A stretch of 9,821 nucleotides of DNA from Acidobacteriota bacterium. GTDB lineage: Bacteria > Acidobacteriota > Blastocatellia > Pyrinomonadales > Pyrinomonadaceae. The notes beneath the pieces were generated by a model. It had not been told where the DNA came from, searched no databases, and was given only the letters and a program-made list of their open reading frames with translations. This document shows, in pieces, positions 1 to 6,380 of the stretch. Every line of letters starts with the position of its first letter. The stretch's first letter is position 1. Made by a program: the position numbers and the translations under genes. The stretch covers positions 1 to 9,821 of the forward strand of contig JAIVGV010000367.1 in assembly GCA_020201365.1 (NCBI GenBank), in the 5' to 3' direction.

Positions 1-6
1 AAGACG

Positions 7-438
7 ATGAGAGACGAAGCTCAATCGCACGACACAGCCGCGCGCGCGACCGGCGCAGCGACGGGCGACGCGGCACGCGACGCCGCGCCCGACGCGCGAC
101 GAACCTCGCGCCGCGCGTTCGCCAAGACGGTCGCCGCCGCGGTCGCCGTCGCGCCGCTCGCCGCGCTCGTCGCCGACGCGCAGACGCCGCCCAAGACCGC
201 CGAGCCCGTCGCGCCGCCCAAGCCGCAGCCGAGCCCCTCGCCGCAACAGCAGCCGCCGCCCTCGCCGCTCGCGCTCGCGCTCGCCGAGGTCGCGCGCATA
301 CGCTTCGGCGACCGTGTCAACGACGAGGAGATGAACCGCGTCAAGCGCAGCCTCCAGGGCAAGGTGCGCACGGCGGACGCCCTGCGCAACGCCAAGCTGC
401 AAAACTCCGACGAGCCCGATTTCGTCTTCAGCGCGTGA
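7..438 (+). CDS. Tat-signal, proline-rich small exported protein of unknown function
   Basis: This 143-residue protein has no function I recognise. Residues 34-40 read SRRAFAK, an exact twin-arginine (Tat) motif. A hydrophobic Ala/Val stretch (about 41-55) and an A-D-A site at 56-58 follow, so cleavage before Gln59 is likely and the protein would be exported folded. The leader is preceded by about 30 Ala/Asp/Arg-rich residues. Residues 60-87 are a Pro/Gln-rich linker. Residues 88-143 form a charged, probably helical module (conspicuous pieces RIRFGDRVNDEEMNR and NSDEPDFVFSA) that looks like the conserved part. The gene lies 93 bases ahead of an amidase on the same strand, so the two may be co-transcribed and functionally linked; that is inference. 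Only six bases of upstream sequence are visible, so the ATG at 7 cannot be tested against a ribosome site. Export is more certain than anything else about it. Confidence 0.72.
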   Translation: MRDEAQSHDTAARATGAATGDAARDAAPDARRTSRRAFAKTVAAAVAVAPLAALVADAQTPPKTAEPVAPPKPQPSPSPQQQPPPSPLALALAEVARIRFGDRVNDEEMNRVKRSLQGKVRTADALRNAKLQNSDEPDFVFSA

Positions 439-531
439 AGAAAACGATGAAGTGGGAACGATGAACGATGAAGTGAGAGCAACGTCTTTCAGCTCGTCGT
501 TCCCACTTCATCGTTCCGACGGTAAACGATC
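439..531. repeat. Heptad inverted-repeat element A
   Basis: The gap is filled by an inverted repeat. The arms 443-461 and 497-515 are perfect 19-base reverse complements around a 35-base loop. Read from 444 in steps of seven, the left side gives ACGATGA, AGTGGGA, ACGATGA, ACGATGA and AGTGAGA. The right side gives, on the - strand, ACGATGA (508-514), AGTGGGA (501-507) and ACGACGA (494-500). The word AACGATGAAGTG occurs twice on the left, at 443-454 and 464-475, so two alternative pairings with the right arm exist. There is no T-tract after the stem, so an intrinsic terminator is unlikely. Related elements lie at 1960-2043, 5737-5830 and 6366-6473. Confidence 0.85.
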
Positions 532-1959
532 ATGCTCAACGACGACACCTTCTTCGCCCCGCTCCTTGAACTCTCCGCGCAGATACGCGCGCGCAAGCTC
601 TCGCCCGTCGAGCTGACCGAAGGTTATCTGGATCGGTTGGAGAAGTACGGGCAGAAGCTCGGCGCGGTGGCGATGATCATGCGCGAGCCCGCGCTGCGCG
701 ACGCGCGCGCCGCCGAGAAAGAGATACGCGCCGGTCATTATCGCGGCGTGCTGCACGGCATCCCGTTCGGCGTCAAAGACCTGCTCGCGACGAAGGAGGC
801 GCCGACCACCTGGGGGGCGACGCCCTACAAGGATCAGAAGTTCGACTTCGACGCGACGGTCGTCCAGCGCCTGAAGAACGCGGGCGCGATCCTCGTCGCC
901 AAGCTCGCGATGGTCGAGCTCGCGGGCGGCATGGGCTATAACGAGGCTTGGGCTGCCTGGACGGGCGCGGGGCGCACACCCTGGAACACAGGATATTGGA
1001 GCGGCGGATCGTCTTCCGGTCCCGGCGCGGCGACCGCCGCCGCGCTCGTGCAGTTCTCCATCGGCTCCGAAACGTCCGGCTCGATCCTCACGCCGTCAGC
1101 CTTCTGCGGCGTCTCAGGTCTCAGACCGACCTACGGCTTCGTCTCGCGCCACGGCGCGATGGCGCTCTCTTGGACTTTGGACAAGCTCGGTCCCATGTGC
1201 CGCTCCGCGGACGACTGCGGTCACGTCCTCAACGCCCTCGCCGGGCGCGACCCGTTCGACCCGACCTCGCGCGACAGCTCGTTCCGCTACACGCCTTCGA
1301 CGAAGAGCACGCGCTCTCACGGCTCGAAGCCTCTGCGCGTCGCCATCCTCAAGGACTCTTACGAGAAGGCGCAGGACGCCGTGCGCGACAACTTCCTCGC
1401 GTCGCTCGAAGTCTTGAAGAAGATCGAGCCCGGCGTGCAGATCATCAAAGACCAGACGCTGCCCGACTTCCCCTACGGCGCGGTCGTCGGCACGATCGTT
1501 GACGCGGAGGGCGCGAGCGCGTTCCGCGATCTCATCGAGTCCGGTCGCGTCAAAGAACTCGCGTCGCCTTCGGGCAGACTCGGCGGCTACTCGGCGTCGC
1601 TCGTCACGGCGGTTGATTACCTCCACGCGATGCGGCTGCGCGCCCCGATGCGACGCGCGTGGGCGGAGATGTTCAAGAAGTTCGATCTGCTCGTCGCGCC
1701 CTCGCGCTCGACGGTCGCCAACCCCGCGGACAAGCCGTTCGATCAGGGCTGGCCCCCCGCGCCCGCCGCTTCGCCCATCGGCGCGGCGAACGCCGTCGGC
1801 GTGCCCGCCATCTCGATCCCCAACGGCTTCGGTCTCGAAGGCTTGCCCACCGGCATCCAGTTCGTCGCGCCCGCCTGGGGCGAGAGCGTGCTCTTAGACC
1901 TCGCCACGCGCTACCAGCAGGCGACCGACTGGCACAAGCGGCGACCGAACCTGACCTGA
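532..1959 (+). CDS. Amidase signature family amidohydrolase
   Basis: This is a 475-residue enzyme of the amidase signature family, which hydrolyses carboxamide bonds with a Ser-cisSer-Lys triad. All three residues are visible: Lys82 in GIPFGVKDLLA, cis-Ser160 in the GGSSSGPGAA loop (158-167) and nucleophile Ser184 in ETSGSILTPSAFCG. The 24-residue spacing of the two serines equals that of FAAH (Ser217/Ser241) and malonamidase E2 (Ser131/Ser155). The C-terminal part carries the usual family end motif near 421-446 (NAVGVPAISIPNGF, then GLPTGIQFVAP). Length is normal for the family. No signal peptide is seen at the ATG, and no strong Shine-Dalgarno lies before it. Substrate is not predictable: GatA-like, aryl-acylamidase and peptide amidases share these motifs. 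No gatB or gatC is present, so a role in tRNA-dependent amidation is not supported. It lies between heptad elements A and B. Confidence 0.93.
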   Translation: MLNDDTFFAPLLELSAQIRARKLSPVELTEGYLDRLEKYGQKLGAVAMIMREPALRDARAAEKEIRAGHYRGVLHGIPFGVKDLLATKEAPTTWGATPYKDQKFDFDATVVQRLKNAGAILVAKLAMVELAGGMGYNEAWAAWTGAGRTPWNTGYWSGGSSSGPGAATAAALVQFSIGSETSGSILTPSAFCGVSGLRPTYGFVSRHGAMALSWTLDKLGPMCRSADDCGHVLNALAGRDPFDPTSRDSSFRYTPSTKSTRSHGSKPLRVAILKDSYEKAQDAVRDNFLASLEVLKKIEPGVQIIKDQTLPDFPYGAVVGTIVDAEGASAFRDLIESGRVKELASPSGRLGGYSASLVTAVDYLHAMRLRAPMRRAWAEMFKKFDLLVAPSRSTVANPADKPFDQGWPPAPAASPIGAANAVGVPAISIPNGFGLEGLPTGIQFVAPAWGESVLLDLATRYQQATDWHKRRPNLT

Positions 1960-2043
1960 AACGATGAAGTCGGGACGATGAACGATGGAGTGAAGGCGGA
2001 TTGATTTCACTTCATCGTTCCGTGTTCCGACTTCTGACTTTCG
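1960..2043. repeat. Heptad inverted-repeat element B
   Basis: The element begins directly after the amidase TGA and ends four bases before the next ATG. Left heptads from 1961 are ACGATGA, AGTCGGG, ACGATGA, ACGATGG and AGTGAAG. Right heptads, read on the - strand from 2039 down to 2005, are AGTCAGA, AGTCGGA, ACACGGA, ACGATGA and AGTGAAA. The inner stem is 1981-1994 with 2006-2019 (14 pairs, one G-T wobble, 11-base loop). An outer stem pairs AAGTCGG at 1967-1973 with CCGACTT at 2027-2033. It shares its left-arm layout with element A but differs at the variable base of the AGTNGGA word. Confidence 0.82.
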
Positions 2044-2376
2044 ATGAACGCCGCCTACAAAATCTGCTCGTGGATCGCCGTCGCGCTCGGCTGCGCGCAC
2101 CTGCTCTTCACGCTGCGCAACTACGACGAATTCTCGACGGACGCCTTCTGGTTCGCGGGCGCTGGTCTCGCCATCGTCTTCGCGGGCTTCCTCAACGTCG
2201 CGCTCACACGCGACGGCGGGCGCGACCGCTTGATCCGCGCGCTCTGCCTGATCACTAACGTCTCCTGCGCGCTCCTCTTCGCAGCCGCGCTCGCGCTGAT
2301 GCGCCAGCCGCAGGTCTTCGCGGGCGCGGCGCTCTTCGCCTTCCTCGCGGTCGCCGCGCTTCTCACGCGAAAATAA
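2044..2376 (+). CDS. Small four-helix integral membrane protein, unknown function
   Basis: This 110-residue protein is almost entirely hydrophobic. Likely membrane helices are at about 6-24, 34-54, 63-86 and 89-107. They are joined by short polar turns (TLRNYDEFST at 23-32, TRDGGRDR at 55-62, MRQPQ at 86-90), and the protein ends in TRK. No catalytic or binding motif is recognisable and I cannot assign a family. The positive charges in the loop at 55-62 and at the C-terminus suggest both termini and that loop face the cytoplasm. The ATG follows heptad element B after four bases without a Shine-Dalgarno sequence, so initiation may be leaderless-like or depend on the upstream gene. It runs convergently towards the CheA gene, with a shared terminator between them. 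The reading frame is well supported by its membrane-protein composition; function is unknown. Confidence 0.72.
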   Translation: MNAAYKICSWIAVALGCAHLLFTLRNYDEFSTDAFWFAGAGLAIVFAGFLNVALTRDGGRDRLIRALCLITNVSCALLFAAALALMRQPQVFAGAALFAFLAVAALLTRK

Positions 2377-2393
2377 TTTGTGCGAGCGAATTT

Positions 2394-2422
2394 TTGATCC
2401 GGCGGGTCGGGAGGCGGATCAA
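2394..2422. terminator. Bidirectional intrinsic terminator between convergent genes
   Basis: The arms TTGATCCG (2394-2401) and CGGATCAA (2415-2422) are perfect complements around a 13-base loop. A T-run follows on each strand: AATTTTC at 2421-2427 on +, and the complement of 2388-2395 (reading AAAAATTC) on -. It can therefore end both the + membrane-protein transcript and the - cheA transcript. The right arm overlaps the cheA stop codon (2419-2421). Confidence 0.7.
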
Positions 2423-4926
2423 TTTTCTAACAGGCGCGGCAGGTCGAGCATGACGGCGGTCGTGCCGTCGCGCATGTCTATCGCGCCGGAGACGCCGCGC
2501 CAGCGCGTCGCGTGGCGACCGAGGCTGCGCACCAGCGCGTCGCGACGACCGAGAATTTCGTCAACGCGCAGCGCGACGAGCCGCGGCGCGGGCTCGGCTG
2601 CGCCGTCGCGTTCGCCGTCGCGCGCGTCGTCCGCGTGGACGATGACGAGGCGGCGTGAGTCGCCGTCGCCGCCGGTCGGGCGCGCGGGCTGACCGAGGAG
2701 CGCGCGGAGATCGCGGAGCGGGAGCTGGGCGTCGCGCCAGCGGAGCGCGCGCGCGCCTTCGTCAACGTCCGCCGCGGCGGACTCGCGCGTGAGCGTTTCG
2801 ACGACGCGGCTCGCGTCGAGGGCGTAGGCGTGCGCGCCCGCGCGCACCGTGAGCGCGTGGACGAGCGCGAGCGGGAGCGGCAGTCGCAGCTCGAAGGTCG
2901 TGCCCGCCCCGCGCCGCGTGCGGACGCGCACGTCGCCGCCCGCCTGCTCGATCTCCTGCTCGACGGCGTCGAGCCCGACGCCGCGACCCGCCGAGAGCGA
3001 AACGTCCGCGGCGGTCGAAAATCCTGGGCGGAAGATGAGCCGCAGCGCCTGCTCTTCGGTGAAGCGCGCGCCTTCGCGCACGAGCCCTTGCGCGCGCGCG
3101 GCGCGCTCGACCGCCTCGGCGTCAATGCCGCGCCCGTCGTCCGTGACGGAGACGCGCACGCGGCTGCCCTCGGTCGCGGCGGCGAGGCGCAGCCGCCCGC
3201 GCTCGGGCTTGCCCGCGCGGCGGCGCGCGGCGGGCGGCTCGATGCCGTGGACGACGGCGTTGCGTACCAGGTGCGCGAGCGGCTCGGCGAGCCGCTCGGC
3301 GATTGAACGATCCACGCGCGCGTCGCCGCCCTCGATCTCGATCTCGACGCGCCTGCCCGCCCTGCGCGCCGCCACGCGCGCCGCGCGCGCCGCGCGCTCG
3401 AGCGGTCGCGCGAGCGTCTGCATCCTGAGAGCCATCACGCGCTCGACGAAGGCGAGGAAGTCCGCGCGCAGGCGCGACAGCGATTCCTCGGAGGCGGGCG
3501 TGCCCGCGCGCGGCGCGCCGCGCGACGACAGAAGGGCGGACGCGGCGTCGAGCACGCGCATCGTGTCGTCGAACAGCTCGTTGGCGGCGAACGCGAGATC
3601 GTCAAGCTCGGCGAGCGTCACGCGGATGAAGGAGGGCACGGACGGAGTTCCCGCCGCCTCTTCATCCTCCGCCGGAGACTCCCGCGGCACAGCCGAGGGC
3701 GGGCGCGGCGGCGGCGCGGAGCGCGAGTTCTCGATCTCTCCGGCGGGCGGTTCGGTTGACCCGGAGGCGCGCACTTCTTCACGCGCCTCCGTCGTTCGCG
3801 ACTCTCGCGCGCCCGCCTCTCGCGCGACGTCGGGCGCGGCTATGATCGAGCTGCCCGACTCGGCTGCGCTCTCAGTCCGCCCCGCGCTTTCATCGGAGGT
3901 TGCCGCGCCCGCGCCCGCGTCGTTTCGCGTCTCGACTCGCGGCGCGCCTTGCGCGCGCTCTCCGTCGCCGTTCGCGTCGGCGCGGCGCGCGTCGGCGGCG
4001 GCGTTGATCTGTGCGCCGAAGGGGGCGAGAAGGGGCGAGAGTTGTGCGGGCGGCTCCGTGGCGACGCAGAGGAGGCGGAAGCCGATGCGCGCGGCCGGCG
4101 CGTTGTCGTCGCCGGAGGCGGGCGCGCCCGGCAGCGTCGAGACGATCTCGCAAGACTCTTCGAGCGCGGCGAGCAGGCGGCGGAACTGCTCGTCGAGTTC
4201 CGCGATGTCGAACGCGACGGAGACGACGAACGCGCGCGCGCCCGCGTCGGCAAGCGCGACCTTCAGGCGCGCGCGCTCCTGCGCGTTGAGCTGCGCGGCG
4301 ACGTCCGCGGGGACGGACGCGAGCGCGGCTTCGGCGTCCACATCCCGCGGCGCGCTCGGAGTCGCGTCGTGCGGCACGCCCATCGCGGCGGCTGCTGTGT
4401 CGTGTCGCCCGTCCGCGGACGTGTCGCGCGCGACGCCGGGGGTTTGCGCGCGCGGCTCTGTCGTCTGCTGGCGCCCGTCTGTCGTCGCCGCGGGTTGCGG
4501 CGCGATGGCGGCGGGGCGCTTCGTCGGTTCCGCGCGGCGCGAGGCGAGCCGGCGGAGCTGTTCGACGAGCGCGTCGGCGGGTTCGGGGCGCGTGCCGCGC
4601 GCGGCGCAGATGATGTGGCGCGAGAGGTGCTCGGTGGCGTCCTCGCAGGCGTCGAGCGCGGCGTCGTCCGCCTCCGCCTGACCGGAGCGCAGGGCGTGGA
4701 GCAGGTTCTCAAGCTCGTGCGCGAGGCGCGTGGCGGAGCCGAGACCCGCGACGGACGAGACCGCGCCCTTGAGCGTGTGCGCGTGGCGGAAGGTGCGATC
4801 AATGATGGCGCGGCGTGCGCGCGGGGGCGCGTCCGAAGCGCGGCGCTGCTCCTGTATGTCGGCGAGGAGCGAGTCGATCAGCTCTTCGGCTTGCGCGAGG
4901 AAGTCTTGCGGCAGCGGCGCGTCCAT
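2419..4926 (-). CDS. cheA: CheA-type chemotaxis histidine kinase
   Basis: This 835-residue protein is a chemosensory autokinase. Its domains in order are as follows. HPt (P1) is at about 1-130, with phospho-acceptor His50 in HTLKG. A Pro/Ala/Thr linker covers 131-200. A compact domain lies at about 200-310 in the P2 position, which I cannot match firmly to a known family. A disordered Glu/Arg/Ser-rich linker runs 311-430. P3 dimerisation is at about 433-520, and the P4 ATPase at about 520-685 has the N box (HLVRNAVVHGIE, 552-563), G1 (DDGRGID, 596-602), F box (RPGFSTA) and G2 (GRGVGLDAV, 647-655). P5, the CheW-like domain, covers 686-835 and ends in VSGAIDMRDGTTAVMLDLP. All motifs needed for phosphotransfer are intact, and no C-terminal receiver domain is present. 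No cheY, cheW, cheR, cheB or receptor gene lies nearby, so partners are encoded elsewhere or beyond the window. It starts 192 bases after nusB in the direction of reading, with no clear Shine-Dalgarno. Confidence 0.93.
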   Translation of the reverse strand: MDAPLPQDFLAQAEELIDSLLADIQEQRRASDAPPRARRAIIDRTFRHAHTLKGAVSSVAGLGSATRLAHELENLLHALRSGQAEADDAALDACEDATEHLSRHIICAARGTRPEPADALVEQLRRLASRRAEPTKRPAAIAPQPAATTDGRQQTTEPRAQTPGVARDTSADGRHDTAAAAMGVPHDATPSAPRDVDAEAALASVPADVAAQLNAQERARLKVALADAGARAFVVSVAFDIAELDEQFRRLLAALEESCEIVSTLPGAPASGDDNAPAARIGFRLLCVATEPPAQLSPLLAPFGAQINAAADARRADANGDGERAQGAPRVETRNDAGAGAATSDESAGRTESAAESGSSIIAAPDVAREAGARESRTTEAREEVRASGSTEPPAGEIENSRSAPPPRPPSAVPRESPAEDEEAAGTPSVPSFIRVTLAELDDLAFAANELFDDTMRVLDAASALLSSRGAPRAGTPASEESLSRLRADFLAFVERVMALRMQTLARPLERAARAARVAARRAGRRVEIEIEGGDARVDRSIAERLAEPLAHLVRNAVVHGIEPPAARRRAGKPERGRLRLAAATEGSRVRVSVTDDGRGIDAEAVERAARAQGLVREGARFTEEQALRLIFRPGFSTAADVSLSAGRGVGLDAVEQEIEQAGGDVRVRTRRGAGTTFELRLPLPLALVHALTVRAGAHAYALDASRVVETLTRESAAADVDEGARALRWRDAQLPLRDLRALLGQPARPTGGDGDSRRLVIVHADDARDGERDGAAEPAPRLVALRVDEILGRRDALVRSLGRHATRWRGVSGAIDMRDGTTAVMLDLPRLLEN

Positions 4927-5118
4927 CGGAAGAACAGGGATCGGAAGAGACGAAAGAGTGTCGGGAGAGCGCGAAAAAGAGAGTGCGAAGCCGGAGCCCC
5001 GTGTCGGGCGGGAGGCTCGCGAGGGCTGCGCGTCAGTTCGGACAGAAAACTTCGGACGGAAGAACTTTCGCCCCCGTCGGCGCGAGCGACTCAGGGCGCC
5101 GGCGCGGCGCGGCGCGCT
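4927..5118 (-). other. Spacer upstream of cheA with a direct repeat and small hairpins
   Basis: No coding frame in these 192 bases resembles a gene. The word TTCGGAC occurs at 5037-5043 and 5051-5057 (14-base period) inside a weak inverted repeat, AGTTC at 5035-5039 with GAACT at 5062-5066. A GC-rich self-complementary patch (5096-5117) follows the nusB stop but has no T-tract. I see no convincing sigma-70 promoter for cheA here, so it may be read through from ribH-nusB or use another sigma factor. Confidence 0.4.
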
Positions 5119-5736
5119 TTAAGTGACTGAGGCGATGCGACCCGCGTCGCCCTCTTCGGCGTCGCCGCCCCCGTCGCCCCCGTCACTTTGGTCGCTTCCG
5201 TCGCTTGTGTCGCCGGGCGCGTCGTGCCCGCCGGCGCGGGCTTCGGCGTCGCGCGCGTCGTCGTCTTCCGCCTCGGCGTCGGTTTCGGTCTGCGGTCGCT
5301 CGGCGTCGAGGTCGCGCTTGACGGCGTCGAGGATGCCGTTGATGAACTGCGTGGCTTCGTAGGTCGAGAAGCGGCGCGCGACCTCGAGAGCCTCGTTGAT
5401 GGCGACGGTGCGCGGCGTCGGCTCGTAGAGGAACTCGTAGACGGCGAGGCGCAGGACGTTGCGATCCACGACCGCCATGCGCGAGATGCGCCAGTGCTCG
5501 GCGCGCGACTTGATGCGCTCGTCTATCTCTGGGAGGTGCGCAAGCGTGCCCGTGACGAGTCGCGTGGCGAACTCGCGGGCGGGCTCGTCCAACTCCTCGC
5601 CGAGCTGCGTCCAGTAGTCGCGCACCAGCTCGTCGGCGCGCACCTCGTGCCTCGGGCGATCCGCCGGACCCGACATCACGTCTGCCGCAAAGAGCATCTG
5701 CAAGGCGCTCTCGCGCGCCTTACGCCTTAAACCCAT
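5119..5736 (-). CDS. nusB: Transcription antitermination factor NusB with an acidic C-terminal tail
   Basis: NusB joins NusE (ribosomal protein S10) on boxA RNA to hold back termination in rRNA operons. The family pattern is clear: RRKARESALQMLFA at 4-17, FATRLVTGTL at 56-65, IDERIKSRAEHWRISRMAVV near 71-90, NVLRLAVYEFLY at 93-104, and the hallmark VAINEALEVARRFS followed by FINGILDAV at 111-139. The NusB core ends near residue 145. The remaining 60 residues are an Asp/Glu/Gly/Ser-rich tail (for example SDGSDQSDGGDGGGD) with no domain signal, making this 205 residues against about 140-170 for most NusBs. It lies 60 bases after ribH; ribH-nusB is a common operon order in many bacteria. Heptad element C fills the gap, and there is no Shine-Dalgarno before the ATG. 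Identity is secure; the tail's role is unknown. Confidence 0.95.
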   Translation of the reverse strand: MGLRRKARESALQMLFAADVMSGPADRPRHEVRADELVRDYWTQLGEELDEPAREFATRLVTGTLAHLPEIDERIKSRAEHWRISRMAVVDRNVLRLAVYEFLYEPTPRTVAINEALEVARRFSTYEATQFINGILDAVKRDLDAERPQTETDAEAEDDDARDAEARAGGHDAPGDTSDGSDQSDGGDGGGDAEEGDAGRIASVT

Positions 5737-5830
5737 GATGAATCAAAGTAGGAAGTAGGAAGGCGGAAGGATGAAGTGACAGACCCGCTTCGAGTCTTAT
5801 TTCGCCTTCCGCCTTCCGCCTTCCGCCTTG
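5737..5830. repeat. Heptad inverted-repeat element C, entering the 3' end of ribH
   Basis: Left heptads on + from 5747 are AGTAGGA twice, then AGGCGGA (5761-5767), AGGATGA and AGTGACA. The right side (5803-5829) is a near-perfect tandem array of 7 bases, CGCCTTC, repeated 3.9 times, which on the - strand reads AGGCGGA words. AAGGCGGAAGG at 5760-5770 can pair with any register of the right array, giving an 11-base stem or longer. The right array lies inside ribH and encodes its last residues. Slippage-prone tandem copies suggest that copy number could vary between strains. Confidence 0.75.
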
Positions 5831-6303
5831 CCGTTGAATGCTTCCCGGTACAGGTTGACCAGCTCGACGGCAGCCAGAGCCGCGTCGAACCCCTTGTTGC
5901 CCGCCTTCACGCCCGCGCGATCAATCGCCTGCTCCACGGTGTCCGCCGTCACCACGCCGTAGATGACCGGCACGCCCGACTCCATCCCCGCCTGCGCGAT
6001 GCCCTTCGAGACTTCCGAAGCGATGTACTCGAAGTGCGGCGTCTCGCCGCGGATGAGCGTGCCGAGACAAATGATCGCGTCGAACTTACCGGACTGCGCC
6101 AGCTTCGACGCGAGCATCGGCAGCTCGAACGAGCCGGGCACGCGGAAGTGCTCGACCGATGCTCCGTCCGCGCCGAGCCGTTCGAGCGCGTCCAAAGCGC
6201 CCTCGACCAGGCGCGACGTGAGCAGATCGTTCCAGCGGCTCGACACGACGGCGAACCGGAAGCCCTCCGCGTTCAGGCGTCCTTGATGCGTCACGGGCTG
6301 CAC
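5797..6303 (-). CDS. ribH: 6,7-dimethyl-8-ribityllumazine synthase (riboflavin synthase beta chain)
   Basis: RibH condenses 5-amino-6-ribitylaminouracil with 3,4-dihydroxy-2-butanone 4-phosphate to form 6,7-dimethyl-8-ribityllumazine, the penultimate step of riboflavin synthesis, usually in a pentameric or 60-mer cytoplasmic assembly. Visible signatures are [12 protein letters not shown] (16-26), VPGSFELP (55-62), [16 protein letters not shown] (79-94) with catalytic His90, and [17 protein letters not shown] with Arg129, the equivalent of the phosphate-contacting arginine. The start is GTG at 6303, placed where family members begin; no good Shine-Dalgarno is seen. The enzyme proper ends near residue 157. 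Residues 159-168 ([10 protein letters not shown]) are encoded by 7-base tandem repeats of heptad element C and look like an acquired tail. A promoter lies about 50-80 bases upstream. nusB follows in the same operon. Confidence 0.96.
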   Translation of the reverse strand: MQPVTHQGRLNAEGFRFAVVSSRWNDLLTSRLVEGALDALERLGADGASVEHFRVPGSFELPMLASKLAQSGKFDAIICLGTLIRGETPHFEYIASEVSKGIAQAGMESGVPVIYGVVTADTVEQAIDRAGVKAGNKGFDAALAAVELVNLYREAFNGKAEGGRRKAK

Positions 6304-6351
6304 GTTGGTTTCAGGCGACTCCGCTCACGTTCGTTTGTGAAGACGCTTTGA

Positions 6352-6380
6352 AGTATAGGAAACGGAGTGACAAGTGACAA
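6352..6380 (-). promoter_or_regulatory. Predicted sigma-70-type promoter for ribH-nusB
   Basis: On the - strand TTGTCA (6375-6380) is separated by exactly 17 bases from TATACT (6352-6357), close to the TTGACA/TATAAT consensus. Transcription would begin near 6345, giving an untranslated leader of about 40 bases before the ribH GTG. The -35 box lies within the AGTGACA heptad copies (6366-6386) at the edge of element D. A second TTGTCA at 6368-6373 is too close to serve as the -35 box. Confidence 0.55.

Noticed and set aside
443..515. Element A as an intrinsic terminator between the Tat protein and the amidase
   Set aside because: The stem is strong, but no T-tract follows on either strand and the loop is 35 bases.
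2849..4681. A 610-codon open frame on the + strand opposite cheA, and a 393-codon one at 3949-5130
   Set aside because: Both are Arg/Ala/Ser-rich translations of the complementary strand of a high-GC gene, with no domain signal. The - strand encodes a complete CheA with all kinase boxes.
5803..5829. CRISPR-like or minisatellite array at the ribH end
   Set aside because: The unit is only seven bases without spacers, so it is not CRISPR. It is better described as one arm of heptad element C.
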